This document shows, one piece after another, positions 31,316-40,007 of a stretch of DNA of 64,000 nt. The notes under the pieces are model-generated. The model was not told the DNA's origin, searched no databases, and saw only the letters and a program-made list of their open reading frames with translations. Origin of the DNA: Micromonosporaceae bacterium KJ-029 (GTDB taxonomy: Bacteria; Actinomycetota; Actinomycetes; Mycobacteriales; Micromonosporaceae); the NCBI GenBank assembly GCA_005402585.1, contig BIFP01000002.1, positions 110,293-174,292 of the forward strand, in the 5' to 3' direction. A program made the translations under genes and the position numbers. Every line of letters starts with the position of its first letter. The stretch's first letter is position 1.

Positions 31316-31570
31316 TCAGCGGTCGACCTGGGTGAAGTCCCAGGAGTGCGGAGGCCGGGCGAGCAGCATCACCGGCGGGTCGGGCAGCTGCCGGGGGCTG
31401 CTGCGCCACTTGGAGATCACCACCACCCGGTGGTCGGTGGAGGAGAAGACCTCACTGGACAGGTGCAGCGGGTCGTGCTCGAACTCGGGCAGAGCGGTGT
31501 CGCAGACCCAGGTGATCAGGTCGGCGAGGCCGTACGGCTCCGCCCGTGCCTCCCACATCCGTACGATCAC
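31316..31570 (-). CDS. Small ABM-like protein
   Basis: The 84-residue protein has an alternating pattern (VIVRMWEARAE, EVFSSTDHRVVVISKWR) like the dimeric alpha/beta barrel of antibiotic-biosynthesis-monooxygenase proteins, but this is a fold guess without catalytic evidence. GGAGG lies eight bases before the GTG at 31570. It follows tsaD by 14 bases on the same strand and is probably the last gene of that operon. Confidence 0.6.
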   Translation of the reverse strand: MIVRMWEARAEPYGLADLITWVCDTALPEFEHDPLHLSSEVFSSTDHRVVVISKWRSSPRQLPDPPVMLLARPPHSWDFTQVDR

Positions 31571-31584
31571 GTCGCCGTCCTCCC

Positions 31585-32631
31585 TCAGACGCTGACGGTG
31601 GTCAGCGGCATGGCCGAATCCGCGGGCAGGTCGAGGCGGCTCGGCGCGACGCCCGAGGCGACCAGATGCGCGCCGAGTGCCGCCACCATCGCGCCGTTGT
31701 CGGTACACAGCCCCGGACGCGGGACGCGTACCCGGATGCCATGCCGGGCGGCGCGCTGCTCGGCCATCGCCCGCAGCCGTGAGTTGGCCGCCACTCCCCC
31801 GCCGATCACCAGGGTCTCGACGCCGCTGGTCCGGCAGGCGTCCAGCGCCTTGCCGACCAGCACGTCGCAGACCGCCTCCTGGAAGGACGCGGCGACATCG
31901 GCCACCGGGACCGGCTCGCCGGCCCGCTGCCGGGCCTCCACCCAGCGAGCCACCGCGGTCTTCAACCCGGAGAAGGAGAAGTCGTAGCGATGCGCGGCCA
32001 GGTCCTTGGCCGCGGTCAGCCCACGCGGGAAGGCGATGGCCGCCGGGTCACCGGCCCGGGCCTCCCGGTCGATGTACGGCCCGCCGGGAAACGGCAGCCC
32101 GAGCAGCCGGGCGATCTTGTCGAACGCCTCACCGGCCGCGTCGTCGATCGTGGCGCCGAGGGGCGTCACGCCCCGGGCCAGGTCGTCGACCAGGAGCAGG
32201 GAGGAATGCCCGCCGGAAACCAGCAGCGCGATCGCCGGTTCGGGCAGCGGACCGTGCTCCAGGGTGTCCACGGCGACGTGCGCGGCCAGGTGGTTCACGC
32301 CGTAGACCGGCTTCTCGGCGGCGACCGCGTACCCTTTGGCCGCCGCCACCCCGACCAGAAGCGCGCCGGCCAGGCCGGGGCCGGCGGTGACCGCGATCGC
32401 GTCGATGTCGGCGAGGGTCACCCCCGCCTCGGTCAGCGCCCGTTCCATGGTCGGCACGATGGCCTCCAGGTGCGCCCGGCTGGCCACCTCAGGCACTACC
32501 CCGCCGAACCGGGCGTGCTGGTCCACGCTGGACGCCAGCGCGTCGGCGAGCAGGGTGTGCCCGCGTACGATGCCGACACCGGTCTCGTCGCACGAGGTCT
32601 CGATACCGAGGATCAGTGGTTCGTCAGCCAT
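31585..32631 (-). CDS. tsaD: tRNA N6-threonylcarbamoyladenosine transferase subunit TsaD
   Basis: TsaD transfers the threonylcarbamoyl group from TC-AMP to A37 of ANN-decoding tRNAs, together with TsaB and TsaE, all encoded nearby. The 348-residue protein has the ASKHA-fold start [12 protein letters not shown], the metal-binding histidine pair in NHLAAH (about residues 113-117), [10 protein letters not shown], and [11 protein letters not shown] with the downstream CTDNGAM aspartate. It starts seven bases after the rimI stop, in the order tsaB-rimI-tsaD. Confidence 0.97.
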   Translation of the reverse strand: MADEPLILGIETSCDETGVGIVRGHTLLADALASSVDQHARFGGVVPEVASRAHLEAIVPTMERALTEAGVTLADIDAIAVTAGPGLAGALLVGVAAAKGYAVAAEKPVYGVNHLAAHVAVDTLEHGPLPEPAIALLVSGGHSSLLLVDDLARGVTPLGATIDDAAGEAFDKIARLLGLPFPGGPYIDREARAGDPAAIAFPRGLTAAKDLAAHRYDFSFSGLKTAVARWVEARQRAGEPVPVADVAASFQEAVCDVLVGKALDACRTSGVETLVIGGGVAANSRLRAMAEQRAARHGIRVRVPRPGLCTDNGAMVAALGAHLVASGVAPSRLDLPADSAMPLTTVSV

Positions 32632-32638
32632 GGGCGTC

Positions 32639-33121
32639 TCAGTCCTGGATGCGCTGCATCACCAGCGCGTCGGTGTTGCTCGGTTGGTAGTAGCCTCGCC
32701 GTACGCCGATCGGTTCGAACCCGTACATCGCGTAGAGCCGCTGGGCAGGTGCGTTGTCCGCCGCGACCTCCAGCAGCACGGCGCGTACGCCCAGCCGGGC
32801 GGCCTCGGCGAGCAGGGCCTCCAGCAGCAGCCGCCCGACTCCTCGGCGCTGGACGTCCCGCCGGACCGCGACATTCTGCACCCACGCCTCGTCGGGCGGG
32901 GCGACGGCGAGGCCGGCGTAGCCGAGCACCGTGCCGTCGTCGTCGGTCACAACCCGGTAGAAGTGCCCGTGGGACAGTTCGTTCCAGAACATCGCGGCGG
33001 ACCACTGCTCGGCGCCGAAAAGATCCGCCTCGATCGGCAGCACCTCGTCGATGTGCCACCAGCGGAACCGGGCGAGGTGCGGTTCGCTGGGCTGATCATT
33101 CGCTCGCTGCCGCTCGCTCAT
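32639..33121 (-). CDS. rimI: GNAT N-acetyltransferase RimI
   Basis: The 160-residue GNAT protein acetylates protein N-termini (ribosomal S18 in E. coli; broader targets elsewhere). The acetyl-CoA motif is [18 protein letters not shown] (about residues 87-104), preceded by VQNVAV and followed by [29 protein letters not shown], the usual RimI C-terminal signature. Its ATG overlaps the tsaB stop (ATGA), so translation is coupled. Confidence 0.92.
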   Translation of the reverse strand: MSERQRANDQPSEPHLARFRWWHIDEVLPIEADLFGAEQWSAAMFWNELSHGHFYRVVTDDDGTVLGYAGLAVAPPDEAWVQNVAVRRDVQRRGVGRLLLEALLAEAARLGVRAVLLEVAADNAPAQRLYAMYGFEPIGVRRGYYQPSNTDALVMQRIQD

Positions 33122-33795
33122 GGCAGGACCGGCTTGCGCGCGGTCGCCGCCACGGCGTCCGGGCGGCGCAGATAGAGCGGGGTCAACGCCTCACCGGGCG
33201 CACCGGCGCGAATCCGCTCGGCGGCCAGGGCTGCGAGCGCGTTCCCGTCCGGGTACTGCGGCTCGGGTCGCAGCGGCAGCCCGAGGGCGTCGGCGTACCG
33301 GTGCGCGCCGTCGCCGACCGCGGCGGTGACGGCCAGGGCGCGGGCCCGTTCGGCAGCGGCCGTGGGCACGCCGACCTCCGGGCCGACGAGGCGCTGGCCG
33401 GCGCCGTCGTAGACCGCCCAGTAGATTTCCCGGCGCCGGGCGTCGCTCGCCACCAGCACCGGCTCGCCGGCTGCCGCTGGGTAGCCGATGGCGTCGAGCG
33501 AGCAGACGCCGTACGTGGGAACGCCGAGCACCTGCCCCATGGTGGCGGCGGTGACCAGCCCCACCCGCAGCCCGGTGAACGGACCGGGGCCGAGCCCCGC
33601 GACGATCGCGCCCAGGTCGGCCGGGCGCGCGCCCACGTCGGCGAGGACCGCGTCGACCTGCGGAGCGAGCAGTTCGCCGTGGGCACGGGCGTCGACCGTG
33701 CACCGATACGCCCGGGTCGTGACGCCGCTCACGGTGACCTCGACGAGCGCCGCGGTCACCGCCGGGGTCGAGCTGTCCACCACGAGTACGAGCAC
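33118..33795 (-). CDS. tsaB: tRNA threonylcarbamoyladenosine biosynthesis protein TsaB
   Basis: TsaB is the non-catalytic ASKHA partner that dimerises with TsaD in t6A synthesis. The 225-residue protein begins VVDSSTPAVTAAL and has the characteristic GLGPGPFTGLRVGL (about residues 68-81) and DARRREIYWAVY. The GTG at 33795 is chosen because it begins the first strand and TAGGCT lies eight bases upstream (complement of 33804-33809); a longer open frame exists but lacks a ribosome site. In many actinobacteria tsaE directly precedes tsaB; here about 1.9 kb intervenes. Confidence 0.93.
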   Translation of the reverse strand: MLVLVVDSSTPAVTAALVEVTVSGVTTRAYRCTVDARAHGELLAPQVDAVLADVGARPADLGAIVAGLGPGPFTGLRVGLVTAATMGQVLGVPTYGVCSLDAIGYPAAAGEPVLVASDARRREIYWAVYDGAGQRLVGPEVGVPTAAAERARALAVTAAVGDGAHRYADALGLPLRPEPQYPDGNALAALAAERIRAGAPGEALTPLYLRRPDAVAATARKPVLP

Positions 33796-33803
33796 GGTGA
33801 ACC

Positions 33804-33809
33804 AGCCTA
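33804..33809 (-). promoter_or_regulatory. -10 hexamer, leaderless type, for tsaB
   Basis: TAGGCT on the minus strand lies eight bases before the GTG at 33795. It implies that tsaB-rimI-tsaD has its own promoter, separate from tsaE. Confidence 0.5.
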
Positions 33810-33926
33810 GCCGCCCCGCTCGCCGACCGGTGACGCCCTGCCTGGCGAACGCCCCGGCTGACGCCACAGCGCTCGGGCTCCACGTCACTGTCCGTGAGGT
33901 CCACCCCTGCTGTACCCCTTATCAGC

Positions 33927-33966
33927 TTGATGTCATACAGACATAATGATGTCTCCATGACATCAA
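33927..33966. promoter_or_regulatory. Nested GATGTC/GACATC operator-like palindromes
   Basis: An outer inverted repeat TTGATGTCAT (33927-33936) and ATGACATCAA (33957-33966) is perfect over ten bases. Nested inside is GACAT-AATG-ATGTC (33940-33953). Four ATGTC-type half-sites in 40 bases suggest a regulator-binding cluster, perhaps for the HTH protein encoded downstream or for tsaB control. Confidence 0.5.
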
Positions 33967-34268
33967 CCTCTCGGGGACACTCGTCTTCCGGGGCCCATCA
34001 CCGTGAGTGCCGGCCGCCTTGGGCGCGCCGGTCGGGACGCTGATCCACCAGTGGCTGGGCCCGGAAGCGCGCGAGCCTGCGACATAGGGCCGGATGTCAG
34101 CGGAGCCCGCAGCGAGAGCGCGACGCAGGGACCCGGAAGCGGACGTCCGGCGCGCAGGAGCCCGGTAACGATGTGCCGCACGCAGGAGGGCGCGCGACGG
34201 GAGCGATGCGGTGACATGAATCTGTCTGAGCGGTATCGGGTGGCGAGGACGGGGGCGATCATCCGGGG

Positions 34269-34964
34269 ATGACCGAAGGCCGTCTCGCCGGACAGATCGC
34301 CAACGCCCTCCGCCGGGAACGGGAGGCCCGGGAGCTGACCCAGCGTGCCCTGGCCGAGCTGGCCGGCGTCAGCCAGGGCACGCTCGCGAACCTCGAAAAG
34401 GGTCACCGGCTGCCCAGCATCGCGTTGGTGGAGCGGCTCTTCGGTGCCCTGGACCGGCAGCTCGCGGTGGCGGTCGAGCCGCTCGACGCGCACCTGGACG
34501 CGCAGCTGGACGATCTGGCCGCGCGTCCGCTGGCCGACCGGATCTACGACCTCAGTCTCGACCGCGTGGTGGACCGGCTGGCAGACCTGCCGTACCTGCT
34601 GACCGGCAGCACCGCGGCGATCCTCCAGGGTGCGCCCGTGCCGGCGGACGGTATCGAGATCGCCGTCCGCTGGCAGGATGCCTCCACCTTCACCGCGTGG
34701 CTGAACTCCGCCTACGCCCAGCGCTGGAGCTCACGGTGGCGAGAGTACGGCGGGCTGCGCGTGGAACCGGAGGAGCCCGGCGAACACCGGTGGCTGACCC
34801 GGTACGGCGTGATCCGGGCGACCATGTGTGACGAACTGCCCGAGGCGATCGAAATCCGCCACGGCGAGCGAACCTACCGGGCGGTGCCGCTGGTCGAGGT
34901 GGAACTCTCCGATTCACGCGCCGCCCAGTTGCTGCGCCGCTACCGGCGCCGGTCAGCCCGCTGA
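34269..34964 (+). CDS. XRE-family HTH protein with nucleotidyltransferase-like C-terminus
   Basis: The 231-residue protein has an XRE helix-turn-helix at about residues 8-62 (LTQRALAELAGVSQGTLANLEKGHRLPS). Its C-terminal region (about 105-215) begins LPYLLTGSTAAILQGAPVPADGIEIAV. This resembles the GS-x-A...D-x-D start of AbiEii/MNT-type nucleotidyltransferase folds, but the paired metal aspartates are not cleanly conserved (D-G-I-E). It may be a regulator or antitoxin-like protein with a degenerate nucleotidyltransferase domain. Its 3' end overlaps the convergent ung by 12 bases. No strong ribosome site is seen. Together with ung it interrupts the usual tsaE-tsaB adjacency. Confidence 0.65.
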   Translation: MTEGRLAGQIANALRREREARELTQRALAELAGVSQGTLANLEKGHRLPSIALVERLFGALDRQLAVAVEPLDAHLDAQLDDLAARPLADRIYDLSLDRVVDRLADLPYLLTGSTAAILQGAPVPADGIEIAVRWQDASTFTAWLNSAYAQRWSSRWREYGGLRVEPEEPGEHRWLTRYGVIRATMCDELPEAIEIRHGERTYRAVPLVEVELSDSRAAQLLRRYRRRSAR

Positions 34965-35654
34965 GCGCTCCCAGTCGACGGTGGGCAGGCCGGCGTCGGC
35001 GAGCGCCTTGTTGGCGGCGCTGAACGGGCGGCTGCCGAGGAAGCCGCGCGGGTTCATCGGGCTGGGGTGGCCCGCCTCCAGCACCACATGTCGCGAGTTG
35101 GTGACCAGCGCCGCCTTCTTGCGCGCGTAGCCGCCCCACAGCAGGAAGACCACCCGCGAGTCCAGGGCGTCGAGCGCCCGGATGGTGGCGTCGGTGAACT
35201 CCTCCCACCCACGGTTGCCGTGCGAACCGGGGGTGCCCTGCCGCACGGTCAGCACCGAGTTCAGCAGCAGCACACCCTGCGCCGCCCAGCCGTCGAGGTT
35301 GCCGCTGCGTGGCTTCGGCACGCCCAGGTCCTCGCCCAACTCCTTGAAGACGTTGCGCAGCGACGGCGGCACCGAGACCCCCTCGCGCACGCTGAAGCTC
35401 AGCCCGTGCGCCTGCCCGGCCCGGTGGTACGGGTCCTGCCCGAGGATCAGCACCCGGCAGGCCGACGGCGCGCACAGCCGGTAGGCCGAGAACAGGTCCT
35501 CGACCGGCGGGAACACCGTGCCGGTCGCGTACTCCTGGGCGACGAACTCGCCCAGCGAGGCCGTACGGGCCGGGTCGAGGTGTGGGGTGAGCACCGCCCG
35601 CCACTCCTCCGGCAGCAGCGCCGGCAGGTCCAGGGTGGCAACGTCGTCGGGCAT
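34953..35654 (-). CDS. ung: Uracil-DNA glycosylase, family 1
   Basis: Ung excises uracil from DNA as the first step of base-excision repair. The 233-residue protein has the catalytic water-activating motif GQDPYH with the aspartate at about residue 74, FSVREGVSVPPSL, the LLLNSVLTVR strand and the HPSPMN leucine-loop region near residue 198. The ATG at 35654 has AAAGG about seven bases upstream; an in-frame upstream extension is less supported. Its 3' end overlaps the HTH gene on the other strand. Confidence 0.95.
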   Translation of the reverse strand: MPDDVATLDLPALLPEEWRAVLTPHLDPARTASLGEFVAQEYATGTVFPPVEDLFSAYRLCAPSACRVLILGQDPYHRAGQAHGLSFSVREGVSVPPSLRNVFKELGEDLGVPKPRSGNLDGWAAQGVLLLNSVLTVRQGTPGSHGNRGWEEFTDATIRALDALDSRVVFLLWGGYARKKAALVTNSRHVVLEAGHPSPMNPRGFLGSRPFSAANKALADAGLPTVDWERSAG

Positions 35655-35717
35655 CGGCAGCCTTTCTTCACCAATCGGATCGTCTGCGGGCACTGTAGGC
35701 AGTGGGTGCGACAGTAC

Positions 35718-36197
35718 TCAGCCCAGGGCTGCCAGACGCCGCGCCCAGTCGCCGCCGACCGGCTCCAGCTCGGCGACCCGGGTGTCGTCGTCCAGGCGGT
35801 CGAGCCGGATCCGCAAATGCGCCTCGGCCAGTTGCTCGACCAGCCCCTCGCCCCACTCGACCACGGTCACCGAATCGTCGACCGAGGCGTCCAGGTCGAG
35901 GTCGTCGATCTCGGCCCGAGGATCGCTCGCGTCGCCCAGCCGGTACGCGTCGGCGTGCACCAGCGCCACGCCACGCCCGCCGGCCGGGTCCGGCCGGTGC
36001 ACCCGGGCGATCACGAACGTCGGTGAGGTGATGTCGCCGAGCACGCCCAGCCCGGCCCCGATCCCCTGGGTCAGCGCGGTCTTGCCGGCCCCCAACGGGC
36101 CGGTGAGCAGCACCAGGTCACCGGCGCGCAGCAGCTCGGCCAGCCGCCGGCCGAAGGCGTTCGTGTCCGCAGCGGTCGGTAGGCGCACCTGCCTCAC
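35718..36197 (-). CDS. tsaE: t6A biosynthesis ATPase TsaE
   Basis: TsaE binds and hydrolyses ATP to reset the TsaBD complex during tRNA t6A synthesis. The 159-residue protein has Walker A GPLGAGKTA at about residues 33-41, switch region TSPTFVIARVH, the HADAYRL segment and the VVEWGEGL motif with the conserved Trp-Gly. The GTG start overlaps the upstream hydrolase stop (GTGA), giving a coupled alr-hydrolase-tsaE operon. Confidence 0.93.
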   Translation of the reverse strand: MRQVRLPTAADTNAFGRRLAELLRAGDLVLLTGPLGAGKTALTQGIGAGLGVLGDITSPTFVIARVHRPDPAGGRGVALVHADAYRLGDASDPRAEIDDLDLDASVDDSVTVVEWGEGLVEQLAEAHLRIRLDRLDDDTRVAELEPVGGDWARRLAALG

Positions 36198-37288
36198 CGC
36201 TCGTCCTGCCCGCAGGTGTCGAGGAACCGGGTCAGCGCGCCGTTGACCTCGTCGGCGTGCTCCAGCATCAGCACGTGCCCACTATCGTGGATCTTGACGA
36301 ACTCGGCGTGCGGCAGCCGCCGGACGATCTCCTCCGAGTGGGTCATCGGCGTGATCATGTCCTTGTCTCCGACGATCACCAGTACCGGCGTCCCGGCCAG
36401 CGCGGCCAGCGCCGGGAACCGGGAGTGGGTCGCGAGGGTACGTAGGTAACGGGTCACCGTGTCGGCCGAGGTACGCGAGTTCATCTGCTCCACGTACGAA
36501 ACCAGCGCCGGACTCGGCCTGCGGGTGCCGAAACCGTACCTGCGGGTGAGCAGCCAGGCCACGTTGGTGGTCGACTTGCGCGCCCGGTCGATCACCGCAC
36601 CGCCGTACCGGGTGACGTTGCCCGCCATGTAGAGCATCGGCGCGCCGACCCGGCCGAGCAGGGCCGGTGCGACCAGCTTCGTCTCCGCCAGCAGCCCGCC
36701 CGAGGTGGCCATGAGCACCGTGCCCACCACCCGGTCGCCGAACATCTCCGGGTACAGCTCGGCCAACGCCATGATGGTCATGCCGCCCATCGAGTGACCG
36801 ACCAGCACCAGCGGCCCCTCCGGGGCGGCCTCGTCGATCACCCGGCGCAGCGTGTGCCCCAACGCGTCCAGGTCGTACTCGCCGCCCTCCAGCCGGCCCG
36901 ACCGGCCGTGCCCGGGCTGGTCGTACGCGACGATCCGGTGCTCGCCCCGCTCGGCCAGCAGCTTGCGCTGGAAGTGGAAGGTGCCCATGTCCAGGCAGAA
37001 GCCGTGCACCAGCACCACGGTCGGGTTACCCGCGACCGGCCGGGTCGGCTCGACCACCTCGACGTGGATGTCGGTGCCGTCGGGCATCTCCAACCGGTAC
37101 GCCTCGTCGTACCGCTGCTCGCCGAAGACCTCGCCGGCGTACGGGTCGGTCGGATCGGCCTTGTGCCGGCGGACCAGGGCGCGCTCGGTGGCGACCCCGG
37201 CAGCGGTCACCGCGGCGGCCACGCCGAGGGCGGCTCCGACCAGGCCGGCGGCCTTCCCCGCGGCGGTCCGTGGCCGGGGAACACGCAT
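36194..37288 (-). CDS. Alpha/beta-hydrolase, membrane-anchored
   Basis: The 364-residue protein has an N-terminal hydrophobic segment (about residues 13-31) that may anchor it. The hydrolase core shows the oxyanion HGFCLDMG, nucleophile S166 in GHSMGG, the acid in VGDKDMITP and the histidine in DSGHVLMLEH. The substrate is unknown. Between alr and tsaE it matches a conserved actinobacterial arrangement; its start shares a base with the alr stop (TGATG), so the three genes are coupled. Confidence 0.85.
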   Translation of the reverse strand: MRVPRPRTAAGKAAGLVGAALGVAAAVTAAGVATERALVRRHKADPTDPYAGEVFGEQRYDEAYRLEMPDGTDIHVEVVEPTRPVAGNPTVVLVHGFCLDMGTFHFQRKLLAERGEHRIVAYDQPGHGRSGRLEGGEYDLDALGHTLRRVIDEAAPEGPLVLVGHSMGGMTIMALAELYPEMFGDRVVGTVLMATSGGLLAETKLVAPALLGRVGAPMLYMAGNVTRYGGAVIDRARKSTTNVAWLLTRRYGFGTRRPSPALVSYVEQMNSRTSADTVTRYLRTLATHSRFPALAALAGTPVLVIVGDKDMITPMTHSEEIVRRLPHAEFVKIHDSGHVLMLEHADEVNGALTRFLDTCGQDER

Positions 37289-38406
37289 CAGGTCAACTCG
37301 CCGTCGTAGACGCGCGGGACCCGGAGGCTGCCGAACCGGGTGACGATCTCGTAGTTGATGGTGCCGACCGCCTCGGCCCAGTCGTCCGCGGTGGGCTCGC
37401 CGTCGGCGCCGCTGCCGAACAGGGTGGCCACGTCGCCGGCGGCCACCGGGTCGTCGCCGCAGTCGAGCACGAACTGGTCCATGCAGACCCGGCCGGAGAT
37501 GATCCGCCGGCGCCCGCCGAGCTGCACCGGACCGGCGTTCGAGGCGTGCCGGGGCACCCCGTCGGCGTAGCCGAGCGGCACCACGGCCAGGTTCGTCTCG
37601 CGCTCGGTGGTGTACGTGTGGCCGTACGAGACGCCGGAGCCGGCCGGAACCCGCTTGGTCAGTGTGACCCGGGCCCGGGCGGTCATCGCCGGGCGCAGTC
37701 CGTACGTCTCCCCGACCACCGGGGAGAGGCCGTAGACGGCCAGCCCCGGGCGGACCAGGTCGAAGTGGGTGTCGGGCCGGGTCAGCGTGGCCGCCGAGTT
37801 GGCCAGGTGCCGGTAGCGCGGGCGCAGCCCGGCCCGCTCGACCATGGCCAGGCCCTCATGGAAGACGGCCAACTGCCGATCGGTGGTCGGGTGGCCGGGC
37901 ATGTCCGCGTACACGAAGTGGCTCCACACCCCGACCACCTCGACCAGCCCGTCGGCCTGCGCCTTGGCGGCGGCGTCGAGCAGGGCCGGCCAGTCGGCGA
38001 CCGTCGCCCCGCCCCGGGCCAGCCCGGTGTCGATCTTGAGGTGCAGCCGGGCCGGGCGCTCCGCACGCCGGGCCGACTCGACCATCTCGTCGAGCTGCGG
38101 CAGGCTCGCCACCCCGAGATCGACGCCGGCTGCGACCCCGGTGTGCAACGGCAGCCCCGGCGCGAGCAGCCAGGCCAGCACCGGGGCCTCGATGCCGGCG
38201 GCGCGCAGCGCCAGCGCCTCGTCCAGGGTGCAGACGCCGAGCCAGTCCGCCCCGGCGTCCAGGGCGGCCCGGGCGGACGGGATCATGCCGTGGCCGTAGC
38301 CGTCCGCCTTCACCACCGCCATCAGCTCGGCGCTGGTGCCGGCGCGCAGCCGGCTCACGTTCTCCCGGATCGCGTCAAGGTCGACACGTGCCTCGGCCTG
38401 CCACAT
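37288..38406 (-). CDS. alr: Alanine racemase
   Basis: Alr interconverts L- and D-alanine, supplying D-Ala for peptidoglycan. The 372-residue protein is a fold-III PLP enzyme: the PLP lysine is K33 in VVKADGYGHG, the opposing base is the tyrosine at about residue 261 (GVSYGHTY), and HLANSAAT and GRVCMDQ match the family. TAGGGT six bases before the ATG (complement of 38413-38418) suggests a leaderless transcript that also carries the hydrolase and tsaE. Confidence 0.96.
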   Translation of the reverse strand: MWQAEARVDLDAIRENVSRLRAGTSAELMAVVKADGYGHGMIPSARAALDAGADWLGVCTLDEALALRAAGIEAPVLAWLLAPGLPLHTGVAAGVDLGVASLPQLDEMVESARRAERPARLHLKIDTGLARGGATVADWPALLDAAAKAQADGLVEVVGVWSHFVYADMPGHPTTDRQLAVFHEGLAMVERAGLRPRYRHLANSAATLTRPDTHFDLVRPGLAVYGLSPVVGETYGLRPAMTARARVTLTKRVPAGSGVSYGHTYTTERETNLAVVPLGYADGVPRHASNAGPVQLGGRRRIISGRVCMDQFVLDCGDDPVAAGDVATLFGSGADGEPTADDWAEAVGTINYEIVTRFGSLRVPRVYDGELT

Positions 38407-38412
38407 GCCCCC

Positions 38413-38418
38413 ACCCTA
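38413..38418 (-). promoter_or_regulatory. -10 hexamer, leaderless type, for alr
   Basis: TAGGGT on the minus strand lies six bases before the ATG at 38406; there is no Shine-Dalgarno. Confidence 0.5.
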
Positions 38419-38498
38419 CTTTCCGCGCTGATCACCGCAGGGCGCCCCGGCCAGGTCCGTCGGCCCCGGCCGGCTGACCGGGCTTCGGAGGCGGACGT

Positions 38499-39968
38499 TC
38501 AGGGCAGGCGGGCCAGCACCGGACGCAACGCGGTGACCACGTCCGACGCGGTGACCGGGCCGCCGCGGGACGCCTCCCGGCCGGCCAGCCCGTGCAGGTA
38601 CGCCGCCGCCGCGGCGGCCCGCTCCGCCCGCAGCCCCGTCGCGAGCAGCGAGCCGAGCAGCCCGGCCAGCACGTCGCCGGTCCCTCCGGTCGCCAGCGCG
38701 GGGGTACCGGTCGGGTTGACGTACGCCCGACCGTCCGGCGTGCCGATCACCGTGCGGTCCCCCTTGAGCAGCACCACGGCGTTCATCCAGGCGGCCAGCC
38801 GCAGCGCGGCGGCGACCCGGTCGGCACCCGGCTCCTCACCGCAGAGCCGGGTGAACTCCCGGTCGTGCGGAGTGACCACGATCGGCGCGTCGCGCCGGCG
38901 CAGCTGGTCGGCGAGGGAGCCGTCCACCAGCATGGTCAACGCGTCGGCGTCCAGCACCACCGGCACCGGCGCGGCGAGCACGGCCCGCAGCTCCGTGGCG
39001 GCCTGCTCGTCGGTGCCCAGCCCCGAGCCACACACCCACGCCTGCACCCGGCCGGCGTCGGCCACCCGGCCGGTGGCGATCACCGAGGGGTGCTGGCGCA
39101 CCACCTCGTCCCGGGCACCACCGGCGTAGCGCACCAGCCCGGTCGGCCCGGCGAGCGCGCCACCGACGGAGAGCACCGCCGCACCCGGGTACGTCGTCGA
39201 GCCGGTGGCCACCCCGACCACGCCCCGGGAGTACTTCTCCGAGGCAGGGCCGAGCCGGGGCCACCAGTCGACCACGTCCGACCACTCGACGGCGTGCAGC
39301 GCCGGGCTGCCCCGCAGCCACGGTTGCAGCCCGATGTCGACCAGTTCCACCTGCCCGGCCAGCGCGGCGGCGGGACCGACCGCGAGCGCCGGCTTCAGCG
39401 CGCCGAAGGCCACCGTCACGTCGGCGCGGACCGCGTTGGGCCGGCCGGATCCGGTCAGCGGCACCGCCCCGGTGTCCACCGCGACACCGCTGGGCACGTC
39501 CACCGCCACCACCGTGGCCCGCCCACCGTCGCGCCCGTGGTGGCGCAACAGGCTCGCCGCCAACTGCTCGGCGGTCTCTCGCAGCCCGCCCTGGCCACCG
39601 ATGCCGACGATGCCGTCGAGCACCAGGTCGACCACTGCCGGTGGGCGCTCCACGATCCGCCCGCCGGCGGCCCGCAGCGCGGCCAACCCCTCGGCGTGGG
39701 CGCGGCCCGGGTTGAGCAGCAACGCCGACACGGCCGCGCCCCGCCGGGCGAGGCGGGCACCGGCGTACAACGCGTCGCCGCCGTTGTCACCGGAGCCGAC
39801 GAGCAGCAGCACCGGCGCGGCGTACACCCCACCCCGGTCGGCGAGCAGCAGCGCGCAGCGGCGGGCCAGCCCGGCCGCAGCGCGCTGCATCAGCGTGCCG
39901 GCCGGCAGGCTGGCCATCAGTGCCGCCTCCGCCGCGCGTACGTCCGCCACCCGCCAGACCGGCCGCAT
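38499..39968 (-). CDS. nnr: Bifunctional NAD(P)H-hydrate epimerase / ADP-dependent dehydratase
   Basis: The enzyme repairs hydrated, inactive NADHX and NADPHX. The 489-residue protein joins an N-terminal YjeF epimerase domain (GSGDNGGDAL near residue 58, VVAVDVPSGV) to a C-terminal ribokinase-like dehydratase with VCGSGLG, VTPHDREFTRL, VVLLKGDRTVI and the catalytic aspartate in GTGDVLAG (about residue 435). GGAGAG lies upstream of the ATG. It follows acpS on the same strand, an association common in actinobacteria. Confidence 0.95.
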   Translation of the reverse strand: MRPVWRVADVRAAEAALMASLPAGTLMQRAAAGLARRCALLLADRGGVYAAPVLLLVGSGDNGGDALYAGARLARRGAAVSALLLNPGRAHAEGLAALRAAGGRIVERPPAVVDLVLDGIVGIGGQGGLRETAEQLAASLLRHHGRDGGRATVVAVDVPSGVAVDTGAVPLTGSGRPNAVRADVTVAFGALKPALAVGPAAALAGQVELVDIGLQPWLRGSPALHAVEWSDVVDWWPRLGPASEKYSRGVVGVATGSTTYPGAAVLSVGGALAGPTGLVRYAGGARDEVVRQHPSVIATGRVADAGRVQAWVCGSGLGTDEQAATELRAVLAAPVPVVLDADALTMLVDGSLADQLRRRDAPIVVTPHDREFTRLCGEEPGADRVAAALRLAAWMNAVVLLKGDRTVIGTPDGRAYVNPTGTPALATGGTGDVLAGLLGSLLATGLRAERAAAAAAYLHGLAGREASRGGPVTASDVVTALRPVLARLP

Positions 39969-40007
39969 GTCACTCTCCGTTTCCCGCGCCCAGGGCGCGT
40001 CGGACGC

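Larger units (their letters stand above)
33796..34268. other. Divergent intergenic region tsaB / HTH gene
   Basis: This 473-base gap holds the tsaB -10 hexamer, an AT-richer nested palindrome at 33927-33966, and about 300 bases (33967-34268) of GC-rich sequence with arginine- and glycine-like codons in all frames but no convincing gene. CCCGGAAGCG occurs twice (near 34060 and 34133). Base composition differs from flanking core genes, consistent with an acquired segment. Confidence 0.5.

Noticed and set aside
34003..34272. Possible small protein of 89 residues before the HTH gene
   Set aside because: Arg/Gly-rich, no ribosome site, no recognisable motif and poor codon bias; treated as non-coding leader.
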